A DNA stretch of 64,000 nt from contig JAJPIW010000097.1 of the NCBI GenBank assembly GCA_021324575.1, positions 1 to 64,000 on the forward strand. The letters are read 5' to 3'. The notes beneath the pieces are model-generated. The model saw only the letters and a list, made by a program, of their open reading frames with translations. It was not told where the DNA came from and searched no databases. Below are positions 17,088-25,542 of the stretch, one piece after another; the stretch's first letter is position 1; every line of letters starts with the position of its first letter. A program made the translations under genes and the position numbers. The DNA is from Intrasporangiaceae bacterium (GTDB lineage Bacteria > Actinomycetota > Actinomycetes > Actinomycetales > Dermatophilaceae).

Positions 17088-18106
17088 GCCTTGACCCTCC
17101 TGATCCACTGGTCGATGGCCACGGCGATGATGACGAGCAGCCCCGTTGCGAGGACCCGCCACTGCTGGTTGACACCCATCTGCGACAGACCGAAGTCGAA
17201 GGTCTGGACGATGAGGGCGCCGATGAGGGTCCCGATCAGGCGTCCGCGCCCACCGAACAGGCTCGTACCGCCGATGACGACTGCAGTGATCGAGTCCAGG
17301 TTGGCGGTGGGCGCTGCATTGGGCGTCGCTGCCCCGGCCCGACCGATGAGGATCCACGCGGCAATGCCGTAGACGAGTCCGGCCACGGTGTAGACCGCGA
17401 GCAGGATCCGCTTGCTCGGAACACCGGAGAGGCGAGCGGACTCGGCGTCGTCGCCCACGGCATACACATAACGACCCCAGGCCGTCTGCGACAGGACGAA
17501 CGACATCACCGCATAGATCGCGATGACGACGACGATGCCCCAGGTCAGCCGGAACTTGCCGATCCCGAAGTCGTTGCCGAGGGCGTTGAGCAGCCCGGGC
17601 AGGTGCTCCTGCTGGATGCTCTCACCCCCGGAGTAGAGCAGCGCGATGGCCGTGAAGATGCTCAGCGTGCCGAGGGTGACGATGAACGGCGGCAGGTTGA
17701 TCCGGGTGACGAGCAGCCCGTTGATCGCTCCGGCCCCGACCGCGAGGGCGACGCCGATGAGCAGGCCGAGGACCCCCGGCATACCGCCGTCCTTGGTCAA
17801 CGTGGCCATGACCATCATGGAGAGGACCATGACCGCACCCACCGACAGGTCGATGCCCGCGGTGAGGATGACGAGGGTCTGGCCGACCGCGAGTGCCGCC
17901 ACGACGGCCGTCTGCTGCAGCAGGATGCCCATCGAGTTGGCCGTGAGGAAGGTGGGCGTGGCGATGAAGAACGCCACGAACGTCACGAACAGGAGGAACA
18001 GCGGGCTGAGCCACGGCCGGCCGTGCAGCTGGTGCTGAATCCGCTGGAGGGGCGACTGCTGTCGCCGGGCGAACTCGGCGGCAGCCGACGAGACGTCGGC
18101 GGTCAT
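17084..18106 (-). CDS. Sugar ABC transporter permease (RbsC/FrcC-like)
   Basis: A 340-residue inner-membrane permease of the ribose/xylose/fructose family with about nine to ten predicted helices. The typical ILTAGIDLSVGAVM and GINGLLVTRINLPPFIVTLG-like segments are present (here GAINGLLVTR). ATG 18106 follows the binding-protein stop by two bases. As the middle gene of a binding protein/permease/ATPase operon it forms the homodimeric channel. Confidence 0.94.
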   Translation of the reverse strand: MTADVSSAAAEFARRQQSPLQRIQHQLHGRPWLSPLFLLFVTFVAFFIATPTFLTANSMGILLQQTAVVAALAVGQTLVILTAGIDLSVGAVMVLSMMVMATLTKDGGMPGVLGLLIGVALAVGAGAINGLLVTRINLPPFIVTLGTLSIFTAIALLYSGGESIQQEHLPGLLNALGNDFGIGKFRLTWGIVVVIAIYAVMSFVLSQTAWGRYVYAVGDDAESARLSGVPSKRILLAVYTVAGLVYGIAAWILIGRAGAATPNAAPTANLDSITAVVIGGTSLFGGRGRLIGTLIGALIVQTFDFGLSQMGVNQQWRVLATGLLVIIAVAIDQWIRRVKA

Positions 18107-18108
18107 GG

Positions 18109-19197
18109 TCAGTTGCCCCAGCAGATCTTGGACCCGGCGTCGGAGGTGATGCTGTCGACCCCCGTGGCCGGCTTGTCCGTCACGAGCGCGACTCCGGTGT
18201 TGTAGAAGTCGAGGCCGGGCGAGGTGCTCGGCTTCGCGCCGCCGCGCGCGATCTTGGCGATGGCCTCCATGCCGAGCTGGGCCATCTTGAGCGGGTACTG
18301 CTGGGCGGTGGCGCCGATGACGCCGCTCTTGACGCTGCCGACGCCGGCGCAACCGCCGTCGACCGAGACGATCAGGGCCGTCTTGCCCGCCGCCTTGAGG
18401 GCAGCGTTCGCGCCGACAGCGGTCGGCTCGTTGATCGTGTAGACGAGGTTGATGTTCGGGTTCTTGGCGAGGCACTTCTCCATCGCGGAGCGGCCACCGT
18501 CCTCGGCGCCCTGACCGGCCTCGTTGCAGACGATCGTGTAGGTGCCGCCGCTGTAGCTGCCGGTCTTGGCCTCGTCGCCGTTCTTCTTGCCGTCCTTGAC
18601 GTCGATGCCCATGCCCTCAAGGAAGCCCTGGTCACGGTTGTAGTCGACGGAGACGACCTTGTCGTTGAACAGGTCGAGCAGGGCGATGACGGCGGGCTTG
18701 CCCGCCAGGGTCTTGGCCGCCCACTCACCGTCGAGCTTGCCCGCAGCCCGGTTGTCGGTGGCGAAGGTGATGTCGACCGTGCTCGCGGGGTCCGGAGGCG
18801 TGTCCAGCGCGATGACGAAGAGTCCGGACTTGCGGGCCTTTTCGATCGCCGCGTTGACACCGGTGCTCATGGGGGTGATCAGGATGCCCTTGTCACCGCG
18901 GGCGACGGAGTTCTCGATCGCCGTGATCTGGCCCTGGTCGTCGCCCTCCTGCTTGCCGGAGGCGACCGTCAGCTTGACGTTGTTCTTCGTCGCGTCGGCC
19001 TTGGCGCCCTTCTGCATGGCAACGAAGAACGGGTTGGTCGAGTCCTTGGTGATCAGGCTGACCCCGACCGCGGTCTGGCCGCCGGTCCCGGAATCTGTCG
19101 AGCTTCCGCGGTTGCATGCGGACAGTCCGAGGGCGAGGGTGCCGACGGCGGTCAGGGCCAGCGTGCGCCGGCCGAAGGAGCTGCTGAAGGTACGCAT
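18109..19197 (-). CDS. Sugar ABC transporter substrate-binding lipoprotein
   Basis: The 362-residue product begins with a basic n-region, a hydrophobic helix and lipobox LSAC, so it is a surface lipoprotein. The mature part is a periplasmic-binding-protein I fold of the RbsB/FrcB type: VGVSLITKDSTNPFF, an ILITPMSTG strand, and DTPPDP near the hinge. ATG 19197 is preferred over GTG 19209 because GGAGAGG lies at proper distance only for the former. It is the first gene of the operon, controlled by the LacI operator immediately upstream. Confidence 0.92.
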   Translation of the reverse strand: MRTFSSSFGRRTLALTAVGTLALGLSACNRGSSTDSGTGGQTAVGVSLITKDSTNPFFVAMQKGAKADATKNNVKLTVASGKQEGDDQGQITAIENSVARGDKGILITPMSTGVNAAIEKARKSGLFVIALDTPPDPASTVDITFATDNRAAGKLDGEWAAKTLAGKPAVIALLDLFNDKVVSVDYNRDQGFLEGMGIDVKDGKKNGDEAKTGSYSGGTYTIVCNEAGQGAEDGGRSAMEKCLAKNPNINLVYTINEPTAVGANAALKAAGKTALIVSVDGGCAGVGSVKSGVIGATAQQYPLKMAQLGMEAIAKIARGGAKPSTSPGLDFYNTGVALVTDKPATGVDSITSDAGSKICWGN

Positions 19198-19235
19198 CGT
19201 TGCGTCCACCTCTCCAGGGGAGCTGATCCCCGTTA

Positions 19236-19247
19236 GACAACGTTGTC
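19236..19247. promoter_or_regulatory. LacI-type operator
   Basis: GACAACGTTGTC is a perfect 12-bp palindrome with the central CG typical of LacI/GalR operators. It lies 38 bases upstream of the binding-protein start and between that operon and the divergent LacI gene, so one site can control both. Confidence 0.8.
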
Positions 19248-19304
19248 GCTTGGTGTTCTAGCGGGCTCTTGTATTGCTGTCAACCCTTAGTTACATTCCG
19301 TGTC

Positions 19305-20357
19305 GTGACCTTGACATCGGTGTCACCCGAGCGCTCAAGGGGTCGGGCCACCATGCGCGAGGTCGCGGCCCTGGCCGGGGTGAGCCTGAAGACGGTGTCA
19401 CGCGTGGTGAACCGTGAGCCGAATGTCTCTCCTTCCGTCCGTGAACGAGTGGAGCGCGCCGCGGCCAAGCTCGACTACCGGCACAACCTGGCCGCGAGCA
19501 ACCTGCGCAAGGCCCACGGTCGCACAGGATCGCTCGGAGCGCTCGTCCAGGACATCTCCAACAGCTTCTCCTCCAGCGTGCTCCGCGGCATCGAGAACGC
19601 GGCGCGCGACCGTGGTCTGGCCCTCGTCGCCGCCAGCCTGGACGAGGACGCCGACCGCGAGATGTCGCTGGTGCGCGACCTGGTGACCCGTCGCGTCGAC
19701 GGCCTGATCATGATGCCGTCCAGCGACCGGCAGGACTATCTCGCGTCCGAGCTGCGCGCAGGGCTGCCGATGGTCTTCATCGACCGACCGCCGACCGGGA
19801 TCGACTGCGACTACGTGGTCGTCGACAACGTCCGCGGCGGCCGCCTGGCCACCGAGCACCTCCTGGCCGCAGGGCACCGACGCATCGCCGTCGTGGCCGA
19901 CGACGAGCACATCTACACCGCGGCCGGGCGGAGGGCCGGCTTTGCCGAGGCGTATGCCGCGCGCGGCCTCTCCCCCGACCCGGCCCTGATCGTCAGCGGG
20001 CTGCGCAACGAAGCCGCGGGGCTCGCCGCGGTCGACGCCCTGCTGCGCCTCGCCGACCCGCCCACTGCGATCTTCGCCTCGCGAAACACGTTGTGCGTGG
20101 CGGCTGTTCGCGCCCTCGCACGCTGCGGACTGCAGCGCTCGGTGGCCCTTGTCGGCTTCGACGACTTCCCGCTGGCCGACGTCATCGAGCCCGGGCTCAC
20201 CGTCATCGGTCAGGACACGTCGCGGATCGCCGAGAAGGTGGCCGAGCTGCTATTCGCCCGACTGGACGGGTCGACCGCACGCCCGCACCATGTGATCCTG
20301 CCGCCGACCCTCATTGTCCGCGGGTCGGGCGAGATTCCCCCGCCGGCGAGCCGCTGA
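19305..20357 (+). CDS. LacI-family transcriptional repressor
   Basis: About 350 residues. The N-terminal helix-turn-helix and hinge read MREVAALAGVSLKTVSRVVN followed by the LRKAHGRTGSLG linker; a ligand-binding domain homologous to periplasmic sugar-binding proteins fills the rest. GTG 19305 is the best start that gives a normal LacI N-terminus, though no clear ribosome site is visible. Divergent placement from the sugar ABC operon with a shared operator indicates that it is the local, sugar-responsive repressor. Confidence 0.92.
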   Translation: MTLTSVSPERSRGRATMREVAALAGVSLKTVSRVVNREPNVSPSVRERVERAAAKLDYRHNLAASNLRKAHGRTGSLGALVQDISNSFSSSVLRGIENAARDRGLALVAASLDEDADREMSLVRDLVTRRVDGLIMMPSSDRQDYLASELRAGLPMVFIDRPPTGIDCDYVVVDNVRGGRLATEHLLAAGHRRIAVVADDEHIYTAAGRRAGFAEAYAARGLSPDPALIVSGLRNEAAGLAAVDALLRLADPPTAIFASRNTLCVAAVRALARCGLQRSVALVGFDDFPLADVIEPGLTVIGQDTSRIAEKVAELLFARLDGSTARPHHVILPPTLIVRGSGEIPPPASR

Positions 20358-20458
20358 TCGCGGGTGCGCCTCGGCTGCCGTGTTCGCTTGTCGCAAGGTT
20401 GGCCGACATGTCGGACACTTCAGCGACAAACGAACACACTCGGGACTCGGGCGAGTGC

Positions 20459-20600
20459 GGAGGGCGTGGTGGGTCCTACGCCCAACGCCGAACGCCCGCT
20501 CGGGCGCGAAGCGCCCTTCGGGCTTCGGCGGAGGGCGTGGTGGGTCCTGCGCCCAACGCCGAACGCCCGCTCGGGCGCGAAGCGCCCTTCGGGCTTCGGC
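20459..20600. repeat. Two tandem 71-bp units seeded on the tRNA-Ser 3' end
   Basis: Two near-identical 71-bp copies (20459-20529, 20530-20600) differ at one visible base. Each begins with GGAGGGCGTGG, the complement of the tRNA-Ser(UGA) 3' acceptor end, which occurs again at 20601 inside the gene itself. Each unit also carries a nested hairpin (GCCCG-ctcGGGCGC...GCGCCC-ttCGGGC) that could terminate tRNA transcription. Confidence 0.9.
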
Positions 20601-20686
20601 GGAGGGCGTGGGATTCGAACCCACGATGACGTTGCCGCCATAGCGGTTTTCAAGACCGCCGCACTAGGCCACTATGCGAGCCCTCC
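20600..20686 (-). tRNA. tRNA-Ser (anticodon UGA)
   Basis: A class II tRNA on the minus strand: acceptor stem GGAGGGC with GCCCTCC, discriminator G, anticodon loop CTTGAAA giving UGA, a long variable arm (TATGGCGGCAACGTCATC region) and T loop TTCGAAT. It reads UCA and other UCN codons. The 3' end of the gene is duplicated twice downstream as part of a 71-bp tandem repeat. Confidence 0.96.
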
Positions 20687-20826
20687 TCGTATGCCGCGTG
20701 CTCACCGAGGTGAGGACGCAGCGGCACAACGCTAATGCACGACCCGCATCCATCGAAGCGACCGCACACCCAGTCGGCCGTGGAGGAGCCGGTAGGGTCG
20801 GCACGAGTACTCGAAAGGACCGATCC

Positions 20827-21138
20827 ATGGCCAAGCTCACCCTCGTCGTCGGCCTCGCGGCCGGTTACGTGCTCGGCGCACGCGCGGGCAAGAGGCGTTA
20901 TCGCCAGATCAAGCGGGTCTCCAACAAGGTGTGGACGAGCCATCCGGTGGAGCGCCGGAAGGCGGACCTCAAGATCGTGGCCAGGACCAAGGCGGCGCCG
21001 TTCGTCGCCGACCGGATCAGCGACGCGGCGAAGGCCGCCGGTCAGGCGTTGCGTGAGTCGGGCAGCCGTACTCCCAAGTACATACCGGCGATCCCGACCC
21101 ACGTCGTCGACCACCCACACACCGGCACCGACGGCTGA
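20827..21138 (+). CDS. YtxH-like small conserved protein
   Basis: A 103-residue protein starting with a hydrophobic Gly-rich helix (LTLVVGLAAGYVLGARAGKRR), followed by a basic amphipathic segment. This arrangement is common to actinobacterial YtxH/DUF-type proteins that attach to the membrane inner face. No catalytic residues are apparent. AAGGA lies eight bases before ATG 20827. It is a lone gene between tRNA-Ser and convergent cysE. Confidence 0.8.
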   Translation: MAKLTLVVGLAAGYVLGARAGKRRYRQIKRVSNKVWTSHPVERRKADLKIVARTKAAPFVADRISDAAKAAGQALRESGSRTPKYIPAIPTHVVDHPHTGTDG

Positions 21139-21177
21139 CGCCGAGCTTCCGGCATACGAGCTGGCCCGGCTCAGCCG

Positions 21178-21771
21178 TCAGATGAAGATGGCTGGATCGC
21201 GGAACAGCGCTTCGTACGGGTCCTCGCCCGCCTTCGGGAAACGGACCGTCGCAGGTATGCCGGTCGCAACGGCCCCGGCCGGAAGGTCGCGCACCACAAC
21301 GGAGTTCGCGCCGATCTGGACGTCGTCGCCGATGTAGACCGGACCGAGGACCTTGGCGCCCGCACCGATCGTGACCCGGTTGCCAACGGTGGGGTGTCGC
21401 TTGACCTTCTCCGAGGACCGCGCACCGAGGGTCACGCCGTGGTAGAGCATGACGTCGTCGCCGACCTCCGCGGTCTCGCCGATGACAACGCCCATCCCGT
21501 GGTCGATGAAGAAGCGCCGACCGAGGACCGCGCCCGGGTGGATCTCGACCCCGGTGACCGACCGGACGACGATCGCCAGGACGCGTGCGAGCAGCCGGGT
21601 GCCCGGTCGGAGAAAGAGCCGGTGAAGGACGCGGTGAGCCCAGATGGCGTGCAGGCCTGGCGAGGTGAGGATCAGCTCGAGCCGTCCGTTGGCGGCAGGA
21701 TCACGAGCCATGGCCGCGTCGACATCCTCCCGCGCCTGGGCGAGGGCGGAGCCGATTGCGTTGCCGGACAA
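21178..21771 (-). CDS. cysE: Serine O-acetyltransferase
   Basis: It acetylates L-serine with acetyl-CoA to O-acetylserine, the substrate of the neighbouring cysteine synthase. The 197-residue product has a short N-terminal helical region and a left-handed beta-helix of hexapeptide repeats. Conserved [24 protein letters not shown] and HPTVGNRV hold the catalytic His and CoA-binding residues. TTG 21771 is chosen: it has TGAGG at eight bases, starts ten bases after cysK, and restores the N-terminal helix seen in mycobacterial CysE; ATG 21711 would truncate it. Confidence 0.93.
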   Translation of the reverse strand: MSGNAIGSALAQAREDVDAAMARDPAANGRLELILTSPGLHAIWAHRVLHRLFLRPGTRLLARVLAIVVRSVTGVEIHPGAVLGRRFFIDHGMGVVIGETAEVGDDVMLYHGVTLGARSSEKVKRHPTVGNRVTIGAGAKVLGPVYIGDDVQIGANSVVVRDLPAGAVATGIPATVRFPKAGEDPYEALFRDPAIFI

Positions 21772-21781
21772 AGGAATCGCC

Positions 21782-22717
21782 TCAGTCCACCAGACCCTCG
21801 AAGAGGATCGTGGACAGGTAGCGCTCACCGAAGTCGGGGATGACCACGACGATCGTCTTGCCGGCGCTCTCCGGGCGGGCCGCGACCTGGGCGGCGGCTG
21901 CGAGGGCGGCGCCGGAGGAGATCCCGACGAGCAGGCCCTCCTGGGTCGCGGCCTTGCGGGCCCACTCGACGGCCGTCTCGGCGTTGATGTCGATGACCTC
22001 GTCGTAGATCTCGCGGTCGAGGATCTCGGGGACGAAGTTGGCGCCGAGGCCCTGGATCTTGTGGCCGGCGGGCGCACCCCCGTTGAGGATCGGCGACTCG
22101 GCCGGCTCCACCGCGATGATCTTGACGTCGGGCTTGCGGCCCTTGAGGACCTGGCCGACGCCGGTGATCGTGCCGCCGGTACCGATCCCGGACACGACGA
22201 TGTCGACCTCGCCGTCGGTGTCCTTCCAGATCTCCTCGGCCGTGGTCTTGCGGTGGATCTCGGGGTTCGCCGCGTTGGCGAACTGGCGGGCCAGCACGCC
22301 GCCGCGCTCCTCGGCGATCGCGTTGGCGCGCTCGACGGCACCGCGCATGCCCTCCGGGCCGGGGGTGAGGATGAGCTCGGCGCCATAGGCCCGCAGCAGC
22401 GCCCGCCGCTCCTTGCTCATCGTCTCGGGCATGGTGAGGACGACGTTGTAGCCGCGCGCCGCCCCGACCATGGCCAGCGCGATACCGGTGTTGCCCGAGG
22501 TCGCCTCGACGATCGTGCCGCCGGGCTTGAGCTCCCCGGACGCCTCGGCCGCGTCGATGATCGAGACGCCGATCCGGTCCTTGACCGAGTTCGCCGGGTT
22601 GTAGAACTCGAGCTTGGCTGCGACGGTGGCGCCGCTCTGCGAGGTGTCGATGATCCGGTTGATCCGCACCAACGGGGTGTTGCCGATGAGCTGGGTCACG
22701 TCGTCGTGGATGGGCAC
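21782..22717 (-). CDS. cysK: Cysteine synthase A (O-acetylserine sulfhydrylase)
   Basis: A pyridoxal-phosphate enzyme making L-cysteine from O-acetylserine and sulfide. The 311-residue product has the PLP lysine in [11 protein letters not shown] near residue 44, the asparagine/substrate loop [11 protein letters not shown], the phosphate-cup GTGGTITG and the serine in ISSGAAL. It is the first gene of a cysK-cysE operon, the usual actinobacterial order. The AT-richer stretch 22740-22800 should hold its promoter. Confidence 0.97.
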   Translation of the reverse strand: MPIHDDVTQLIGNTPLVRINRIIDTSQSGATVAAKLEFYNPANSVKDRIGVSIIDAAEASGELKPGGTIVEATSGNTGIALAMVGAARGYNVVLTMPETMSKERRALLRAYGAELILTPGPEGMRGAVERANAIAEERGGVLARQFANAANPEIHRKTTAEEIWKDTDGEVDIVVSGIGTGGTITGVGQVLKGRKPDVKIIAVEPAESPILNGGAPAGHKIQGLGANFVPEILDREIYDEVIDINAETAVEWARKAATQEGLLVGISSGAALAAAAQVAARPESAGKTIVVVIPDFGERYLSTILFEGLVD

Positions 22718-23013
22718 GGGTGGGCCGCCTTAGCTGGTGAGATGTCGAGGCCAATCAAACACTGTCTTATGCATAGTCCAACATTCCATTATCCGAGCGC
22801 AAGTGCCGTCCACGGGCGGCATGCCGGTCGATCGGCTCTCCCACGGCCCCGGGCCCGGCCTGGAGCGGCCGGCACCCGGCATACGAAACCGGGCTCCAGC
22901 GCGGGTGCGGGACGAGCGCCAAGGTGACCTTCACCACCGAGGGATGGTCCCCACCCCTCACGGCACCCCCACAGGCCATGACCGACGGAGGCTCGGCTCA
23001 CTAGAGTTCAGGC
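22718..23013. promoter_or_regulatory. Divergent regulatory region cysK / Fe-S oxidoreductase
   Basis: No gene is seen. Bases 22745-22800 are unusually AT-rich for this genome (for example TCTTATGCATAGTCC), as expected for the cysK promoter; a specific operator cannot be assigned. A GGCATACG copy lies at about 22880. The right-hand part precedes the Fe-S protein gene without an obvious promoter. Confidence 0.45.
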
Positions 23014-25317
23014 ATGTCAGCGCTGCAGGTCGTCGCCATCGTCGTGTGTCTCGCGGTGACCCTGGTCGCCGTCGCCCTCTTCACCCGGACGGTCCGGCGC
23101 AGCTTCCTGGCGACGTTCCGGCTCGGCCAGCCCGACCCGAACCGCACCAACGACAAGGGTGCCCGCACGGTGACGCTCCTGCGCGAGTTCCTCGGGCACA
23201 CCCGGATGTCGCGGCTGCCGGTCGTCGCGGTGGCGCACTGGTTCACGATGATCTCGTTCGGGGTGCTCTTCTTCACCCTCGTCAACGCGTTCGGGCAGCT
23301 GGGCAAGCCGGAGTGGACGCTGCCGGTCATCGGGCACTTCCCGCCGTATGAGTGGGTCACCGAGTTCTTCGCGTGGACCGGCCTCGTCGGGATCCTCACG
23401 CTGATGGGCATCCGGCAGTACCACCACCCGCGTGGCCAGGCGCGCCCACGTCGGTCGCGGTTCTTCGGGTCGACGTTCTGGCAGGCCTACTACGTCGAGC
23501 TGACGATCCTCGGCGTGACCATCTGCATCCTCACCCTGCGGGTCCTCGAGTTCGCACTGGCCAAGGCGACGGGCGACGACCACGCCAGCGCCCTGCACTT
23601 CCCACTGACGTCGTGGCTCGGCGGGGCCTTCGGGGGGCTCAGCGTCGACGCGCTCAAGAACACCATCGTGGTGGTCGCGGCCGTCAAGATCCTCATCTCG
23701 TTCGCCTGGATGATCACCATCGCCCTCACCCCGACGATGGGCGTGGCATGGCACCGCTTCCTCGCGTTCTTCAACATCTTCCTCAAGCGGCACGCCGACG
23801 GGCGGACCTCCCTGGGTGCGCTGCAGCCGATCATGGTCGACGGGGGCCCCATCGACTTCGAGAACATCGAGGACCTCGACGAGGATGCCCCGCTCGGCGT
23901 GGGCAAGGTCGAGGACTTCACCTGGAAGGGCCTGCTCGACTTCACCACCTGCACCGAGTGCGGCCGCTGCCAGTCCCAGTGCCCTGCCTGGAACACCGAC
24001 AAGCCGCTGTCGCCCAAGCTGCTCATGATGACGCTGCGCGACCACGCCCATGCCAAGGCGCCGTATCTCCTTGCGGCAGAAGCCGATCGAGATTCTCTTC
24101 CGGAGAAGACAAAGTCTCTCGCCGGCGTCTCCCTCATCGGACAGACGGGGTATGCCGCGGACGCGCCACTCACGGCATACGACCCCCACGGCCCGGACGC
24201 GGTCATCGACGAGGACGTGTTGTGGTCGTGCACGACGTGCGGCGCCTGCGTCGAGCAGTGCCCGGTCGACATCGAGCACGTCGACCACATCGTCGACATG
24301 CGCCGCTACCAGAACCTCGTCGAGAGCGCGTTCCCCAACGAGCTGAACGGGCTCTTCAAGAACCTCGAGAACAAGGGCAACCCGTGGGGAATGGGCGCCC
24401 GAGCCCGGCTGGACTGGGCCAAGGACCTGCCGTTCGAGGTCAAGATCCTCGGCCAGGACGTGGAGTCGGCGAGCGAGGTCGACTACCTGTTCTGGGTCGG
24501 CTGCGCCGGCGCCTACGAGGACCGGGCCAAGAAGACGACCCGTGCGGTGGCCGAGCTGCTCGACCTCGCGGGTGTCTCGTTCGCGGTGCTCGGCGACGGC
24601 GAGACCTGCACCGGCGACTCGGCCCGGCGCGCCGGCAACGAGTTCCTCTTCCAGATGCTCGCCCAGCAGAACGTCGAGGTCCTCACCGAGGCCGGCGCGA
24701 CGAAGATCGTCGTCACCTGCGCCCACTGCTTCAACACGATCAAGAACGAGTACCCCCAGATCGGCGGCTCCTTCGAGGTCGTCCACCACACCCAGCTGCT
24801 CAACCGGCTGGTGCGGGACAAGGCTCTCGTCCCGGTGGCCCGGCCCGCCGACACCCCGACCAGGTCGACGGCCCGCGACGCCGCATCGACGGCCGGGTCG
24901 GTGACCTACCACGACCCGTGCTACCTGGGCCGGCACAACCACGTCTACACCCCCCCGCGCGAGCTCATCGGGTCCCTCCCCGGAGTCGAGCTGCGCGAGA
25001 TGCCGCGTCACGGCGAGAAGTCGTTCTGCTGCGGCGCCGGCGGGGCCCGGATGTGGATGGAGGAGAAGCTCGGCACCAGGATCAACCTCAACCGCACCGA
25101 CGAGGCCCTCGCGACCGGCGCCGACCGGATCGCCGTCGGCTGCCCGTTCTGCCGGGTCATGCTGTCCGATGGGCTCACCGCCCGACAGGCCGAGGGTGCA
25201 CGCGAGGACGTCGAGGTCGTCGACATCGCGCAGATGCTGCTCGCGGCCGTGCGTCGCAACCAGCCCGAGCCGGAACTGGCTGCCGAGCCGGCGCCCGAGC
25301 CCACCCCCGCGGCCTGA
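23014..25317 (+). CDS. Membrane-bound Fe-S oxidoreductase (HdrD/GlpC-like, CCG domains)
   Basis: A 767-residue protein. An N-terminal five- to six-helix membrane domain (about 1-240, NarI-like) is followed by two 4Fe-4S motifs, CTECGRCQSQCP near 312 and CTTCGACVEQCP near 408. Two CCG domains follow, the second with FCCGAGGARMW near 670. This is the layout of heterodisulfide-reductase-like and mycobacterial Rv0338c-type proteins, which pass electrons between a quinone and an unidentified partner. The C-terminus is a Glu/Pro/Ala tail. It is a single gene; its redox partner is not in the window. Confidence 0.9.
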   Translation: MSALQVVAIVVCLAVTLVAVALFTRTVRRSFLATFRLGQPDPNRTNDKGARTVTLLREFLGHTRMSRLPVVAVAHWFTMISFGVLFFTLVNAFGQLGKPEWTLPVIGHFPPYEWVTEFFAWTGLVGILTLMGIRQYHHPRGQARPRRSRFFGSTFWQAYYVELTILGVTICILTLRVLEFALAKATGDDHASALHFPLTSWLGGAFGGLSVDALKNTIVVVAAVKILISFAWMITIALTPTMGVAWHRFLAFFNIFLKRHADGRTSLGALQPIMVDGGPIDFENIEDLDEDAPLGVGKVEDFTWKGLLDFTTCTECGRCQSQCPAWNTDKPLSPKLLMMTLRDHAHAKAPYLLAAEADRDSLPEKTKSLAGVSLIGQTGYAADAPLTAYDPHGPDAVIDEDVLWSCTTCGACVEQCPVDIEHVDHIVDMRRYQNLVESAFPNELNGLFKNLENKGNPWGMGARARLDWAKDLPFEVKILGQDVESASEVDYLFWVGCAGAYEDRAKKTTRAVAELLDLAGVSFAVLGDGETCTGDSARRAGNEFLFQMLAQQNVEVLTEAGATKIVVTCAHCFNTIKNEYPQIGGSFEVVHHTQLLNRLVRDKALVPVARPADTPTRSTARDAASTAGSVTYHDPCYLGRHNHVYTPPRELIGSLPGVELREMPRHGEKSFCCGAGGARMWMEEKLGTRINLNRTDEALATGADRIAVGCPFCRVMLSDGLTARQAEGAREDVEVVDIAQMLLAAVRRNQPEPELAAEPAPEPTPAA

Positions 25318-25406
25318 CTCGTCGCACAGGTTCGTCCGCCCGACCCAGCGCCCACCCGTGTCCGCCTCGAGCCGGGGGCGCCCGCCGCGCGCCGCCCGCC
25401 GCGAAA

Positions 25407-25491
25407 CCTAACCTCTGCTAGCAGAGGTTAGGTCACTCAGCAGAGGTTGCAGCCTGTGCTAAGAGCACCAAGCTCTGCTAGCAGAAGTTGG
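25407..25491. repeat. Intergenic repeat family B copy 2
   Basis: It starts with a perfect 26-bp palindrome CCTAACCTCTGCT-AGCAGAGGTTAGG (25407-25432). Words shared with the 12984 copy follow: GGTCACTCAGCA, GCCTGTGCT, ACCAAGCTCTGCT. The second half is a degenerate version of the long hairpin. It lies between convergent genes. Confidence 0.8.
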
Positions 25492-25542
25492 GAATTCGGC
25501 TGGGGGAGTTGGGAACTGGGCTGGGGAGGGACGGGATCTGGG

